From a virus: DNA of 22,889 bases. Below the pieces are notes generated by a model. It was not told the DNA's origin, made no database searches, and worked only from the letters and a program-made list of their open reading frames with translations. Numbering within the stretch: the first letter of the stretch is position 1; each line of letters begins with the position of its first letter. The position numbers and the translations under genes were made by a program. Below, one piece after another: positions 21,501 to 22,889 of this stretch. The stretch covers positions 1 to 22,889 of the IMG/VR virus record IMGVR_UViG_3300017752_003462; one strand, 5' to 3'.

Positions 21501-22889
21501 ATGGCAGTAAATGCAACCCCAGGTTTTGACTTACAACCTTCAGCACAACAAGTGCCGTTGGAAAGTAATTATATCAATAACTTTGATTTCTTAAATCAGT
21601 ATCTACCTGATACTTATGAAAAGGAATTTGAGAGATATGGAAACCGTTCGATTAGCTCTTTCCTTAGAATGGTTGGAGCAGAAATGCCTTCTAACTCTGA
21701 CCTTATCAAATGGGCTGAGCAAGGAAGACTACACGTTAAATATCAGAATTGTACATCAGCAGGTGCATTAGCAGCAGCAACTGGTGTTTGGACAATTCCT
21801 AATAACCTTACTAACTTTAACCCAGCATTAGCTGGAACGCAAAATACTGCGTCATTAAGAGTTGGTCAAACAGTAATGATCTCAGATAAAACTCCAGGTT
21901 CAAACCTTACAAATAAAGGAGTTGTAACAGTAGCACCTACGTCTGCTGCACCAAACACAGTAACAATTGCTTACTATGAAAATGGTGGACAAGCTATGGC
22001 AGCAGCTGTTGCTTGTGATATCTTTATCTATGGTTCAGAGTTCAACAAAGGAACTGAAGGAATGACTGGATCTAATGAAGCTGATGATTTCATCTTCGAC
22101 AACAAGCCTATTATTATCAAAGACAAATACGCAGTATCTGGATCTGATATGGCTCAAATCGGATGGATTGAAGTTTCTGGAGAAGACGGAGTAAGTGGAT
22201 ACCTTTGGTATTTGAAGTCTGAGCATGACACAAGATTACGTTTTGAGGACTATATGGAAACAGCTATGATTGAAGCTGTCCCTGCAGAAGCTGGTTCTGG
22301 AGCTGGAGACTTTTTCCAAGCAACAGTAGCTGGTGCATCTTTAGCAAACCTAAACGGTTCTGAAGGTGTATTCTACGTTGTAGAAGACCGAGGAAATGTT
22401 TTTGGTGGTGGTAACCCAACAACTCTTGCTGAGTTTGACAGTATTATCCAAAGATTAGATAAGCAAGGTTCTATTGAAGAGAATGTTCTTTTCGTAAATA
22501 GAAACTTCTCATTTGATATGGACGATATGTTAGCTGCTCAAAACTCTTATGGAGCTGGAGGTACATCATATGGTTTATTCGACAACGATGAAGAGATGGC
22601 ATTAAACCTTGGTTTCACAGGATTCCGTAGAGGTTATGACTTCTACAAGTCTGACTGGAAATATCTTAACGACCCAACAATGAGAGGTGGTCTTGTAGGT
22701 GGAGCAATCAACGGACTATTAGTTCCTGCTGGTTCAACTACAGTATACGATCAAATCTTAGGAAAGAATGCTAAGCGTCCTTTCTTACACGTTCGTTACA
22801 GAGCTTCTGAAACTGAAGACAGACGTTATAAAACTTGGATCACTGGTTCTGCTGGTGGAGCAAGAACATCTTCTTTAGATGCAATGGAA
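21501..22889 (+). CDS. Major capsid protein (partial, runs off right edge)
   Basis: The frame opens at ATG 21501 and remains open for 463 codons to the window edge. The start MAVNATPGFDLQPSAQQVPL is followed by NFDFLNQYLPDTYEKEFERY and GNRSISSFLRMVGAEMPSNS, a pattern I associate with major capsid proteins of Bacteroidetes and marine phages. The body is a mixed beta and alpha protein with many GGxGAG and Asn/Asp turns, such as AVAGASLANLNGSEGVFYVV. It follows the scaffold candidate by 20 bases. Codon use differs from the neighbours: Ile uses only ATT or ATC (no ATA in about 21 codons), and TTC, GAC, AAC and CGT are frequent. This fits a very highly translated gene. Confidence 0.85.
   Translation, partial: MAVNATPGFDLQPSAQQVPLESNYINNFDFLNQYLPDTYEKEFERYGNRSISSFLRMVGAEMPSNSDLIKWAEQGRLHVKYQNCTSAGALAAATGVWTIPNNLTNFNPALAGTQNTASLRVGQTVMISDKTPGSNLTNKGVVTVAPTSAAPNTVTIAYYENGGQAMAAAVACDIFIYGSEFNKGTEGMTGSNEADDFIFDNKPIIIKDKYAVSGSDMAQIGWIEVSGEDGVSGYLWYLKSEHDTRLRFEDYMETAMIEAVPAEAGSGAGDFFQATVAGASLANLNGSEGVFYVVEDRGNVFGGGNPTTLAEFDSIIQRLDKQGSIEENVLFVNRNFSFDMDDMLAAQNSYGAGGTSYGLFDNDEEMALNLGFTGFRRGYDFYKSDWKYLNDPTMRGGLVGGAINGLLVPAGSTTVYDQILGKNAKRPFLHVRYRASETEDRRYKTWITGSAGGARTSSLDAME

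Noticed and set aside
15583-22889. Firm assignment to the crAss-like phage order
   Set aside because: TerL and portal length and style are suggestive, but the hallmark replication and tail genes are outside the window and no alignment could be run.

Overview
The window is a piece of a tailed double-stranded DNA phage genome that very probably infects a member of the Bacteroidetes, most likely an aquatic or marine flavobacterium-like host. The phage evidence is a complete head-packaging block (large terminase, portal, putative scaffold, major capsid protein), tail-fibre-like repeat proteins, a T7-lysozyme-type amidase and a 3TM-type holin. The host evidence is indirect. Six intergenic sites match the Bacteroidetes -7 promoter element TAnnTTTG, five of them 21-39 bp before a start codon. 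Most start codons are preceded by A/T-rich leaders such as TAATTATG rather than a Shine-Dalgarno sequence. The DNA is AT-rich (about one third G+C by eye), except for one G-rich island near the left end.

Layout. Positions 1-485 hold no convincing gene but contain a compact G-rich repeat island (about 160-340) and palindromes next to a promoter. Positions 486-846 encode two small early-type proteins that end at a strong intrinsic terminator (883-916). Positions 917-1211 are a non-coding regulatory stretch with seven copies of AATGAC/GTCATT. Positions 1212-3237 form a chaperonin operon: GroEL, a small zinc-ribbon-like protein, and GroES. The only minus-strand gene (3234-3689) is a predicted winged-helix regulator. 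It diverges from the amidase gene (3741-4169), and the two promoters overlap face to face.

Positions 4182-6816 hold fifteen very short, mostly Lys/Arg-rich reading frames packed end to end with TAATG or ATGA junctions. One of them (5760-5963) is interrupted by an in-frame TGA. Positions 6853-8121 carry a virion-type protein, two tiny ORFs (one a membrane protein) and the holin. Positions 8122-13111 hold three fibre or fibre-associated proteins. Positions 13178-15605 carry a coiled-coil protein, a virion-type protein, a small conserved-looking protein, a tandem GroES-like protein, a 2-oxoglutarate/Fe(II) oxygenase-like protein and a small-terminase candidate. Positions 15583-22889 encode TerL, portal, putative scaffold and major capsid protein; the capsid gene runs off the right edge.

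How the parts may work together. The genes from 13178 to 20264 are tightly coupled and look like one late operon for head assembly and packaging. A second promoter drives scaffold plus capsid. The phage carries its own GroEL/GroES, plus a second, duplicated GroES-fold protein inside the packaging operon, which suggests that capsid or fibre folding is a bottleneck it controls itself. Amidase and holin would release progeny. The mini-protein cluster between them is the least understood part and could supply DNA-condensing or virion-internal basic proteins; that is inference. No integrase, CRISPR array, tRNA or insertion sequence was found.
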